Part shown: positions 63,948 through 64,000 of the stretch, one piece after another
Layout: the number at the start of each line of letters is the position of its first letter
Numbering within the stretch: the first letter of the stretch is position 1
Assembly (NCBI RefSeq): GCF_037975245.1
Contig: NC_092572.1
Coordinates: forward strand, 14,700,269 to 14,764,268
Source of the DNA: Apostichopus japonicus
Taxonomy: Eukaryota; Echinodermata; Holothuroidea; Aspidochirotida; Stichopodidae
Length of the DNA stretch: 64,000 bases
Reading direction: 5' to 3'
Notes under the pieces: model-generated
What the model saw: the letters and a program-made list of their open reading frames with translations, nothing else
Databases searched by the model: none
What the model was told of the DNA's origin: nothing
Translations under genes and position numbers: made by a program

Positions 63948-64000
63948 ACCACGGATGCAAAAGAGAGTCTCGATCATCAGCTCGTACAGTGCGCCGAGCC
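63948..64000. repeat. Partial unit at the right edge
   Basis: The first 53 bases of a further unit, ending GCGCCGAGCC (unit 44-53). The array continues past the window. Confidence 0.95.

Larger units (their letters stand above)
1..64000. repeat. 154-bp satellite tandem array (about 416 units plus a partial)
   Basis: One head-to-tail array fills the window. Seen directly: GGATGCAAAAGAGAG recurs every 154 bp from base 6 to the right edge. The segmentation is 114 units (1-17556), one of 153 bp, 8 units, one of 153 bp, 6 units, one of 121 bp (20019-20139), 236 units (20140-56483), one of 72 bp (56484-56555), 48 units (56556-63947) and 53 bp of a last unit, which sums to 64000. The unit has 78 G+C of 154, ten CpG, and palindromic sites GACGTC (unit 133-138), CCCGGG (143-148) and GGTTCGAACC (148 to next 3). 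Stops occur in all three forward frames (TGA at 73, TAA at 90, TAA at 128), and 154 is not a multiple of 3, so the array cannot encode a long protein. Centromeric, pericentromeric or other heterochromatic location is inferred from the repeat class only. Confidence 0.99.

Noticed and set aside
1-64000. CRISPR array
   Set aside because: The repetition is continuous with no unique spacers; the whole 154-bp period is conserved and there are no cas genes.
1-64000. 5S rRNA or spliced-leader RNA gene cluster
   Set aside because: No 5S internal control region pattern and no Sm-site-like sequence after the GTAAGTAT motif were seen. Tandem arrangement and unit size alone are not sufficient.
1-64000. 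Assembly collapse or loop artefact as explanation of the whole array
   Set aside because: A looped artefact would copy errors at a fixed period. Here variants are zoned, nested and differ in block length (14 versus 12 units), which is more like real array evolution. Local copy number can still be wrong.
1-64000. Bacterial or phage origin
   Set aside because: No coding sequence occurs in 64 kb, and the 154-bp satellite has higher-order structure with Pol III-type promoter motifs; this is not known for bacterial or phage genomes.

Overview
The whole 64 kb window is a single head-to-tail satellite array, with no unique sequence and no credible protein gene. The basic unit is 154 bp, about 51% G+C, numbered here so that window base 1 is unit base 1 (a unit begins ACCACGGATGC and ends CCCGGGGTTCGA). 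My hand segmentation accounts for every base: 412 units of exactly 154 bp, two of 153 bp, one rearranged unit of 121 bp, one deleted unit of 72 bp and a 53-bp partial unit at the right edge. The array enters and leaves the window inside repeat, so its real length is unknown. A long, highly homogenised satellite with higher-order structure and a nucleosome-sized unit points to a eukaryotic nuclear genome. The presence of a Pol III-type promoter supports this. CpG is not depleted, which fits an invertebrate or otherwise weakly methylated genome better than a vertebrate one. I cannot name the species.

On the minus strand each unit contains what looks like the head of a tRNA-derived SINE or a decayed tRNA gene. 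In order it has an A-box-like TGGCTCGGCG (unit 54 to 45), a D-arm-like stem GCTC/GAGC, a B box GGTTCGAACCC (10 of 11 to GGTTCGANTCC) across the unit boundary, and a TTTT Pol III terminator 14 nt further on. This predicts an RNA of about 87 nt repeated some 414 times. T-arm and acceptor pairing fail and there is an internal TTTT, so a working tRNA is unlikely.

Layout by diagnostic variants: (1) 1-24297, mixture of T and C at unit base 115, often strictly alternating (a 308-bp dimer), with two 153-bp units and a rearranged 121-bp unit; (2) 24298-29687, 35 units with no variant seen; (3) 29688-46935, blocks of T21C and normal units forming large segmental duplications, marked by a double change at 107-108, C115 pairs and G149A; (4) 46936-50939, 26 units with T21C; (5) 50940-51401, three plain units; (6) 51402-52941, T107G in nine of ten units; (7) 52942-60251, T81C units with an 82-bp deletion scar and a three-unit island of the ancestral state; (8) 60252-64000, mosaic of T81C and T112G with all four combinations.

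Nearly all variation is shared by neighbouring units; I found only nine private substitutions. This is the pattern expected of recent unequal exchange, block duplication and local gene conversion. Counts were made by eye and should be confirmed computationally.
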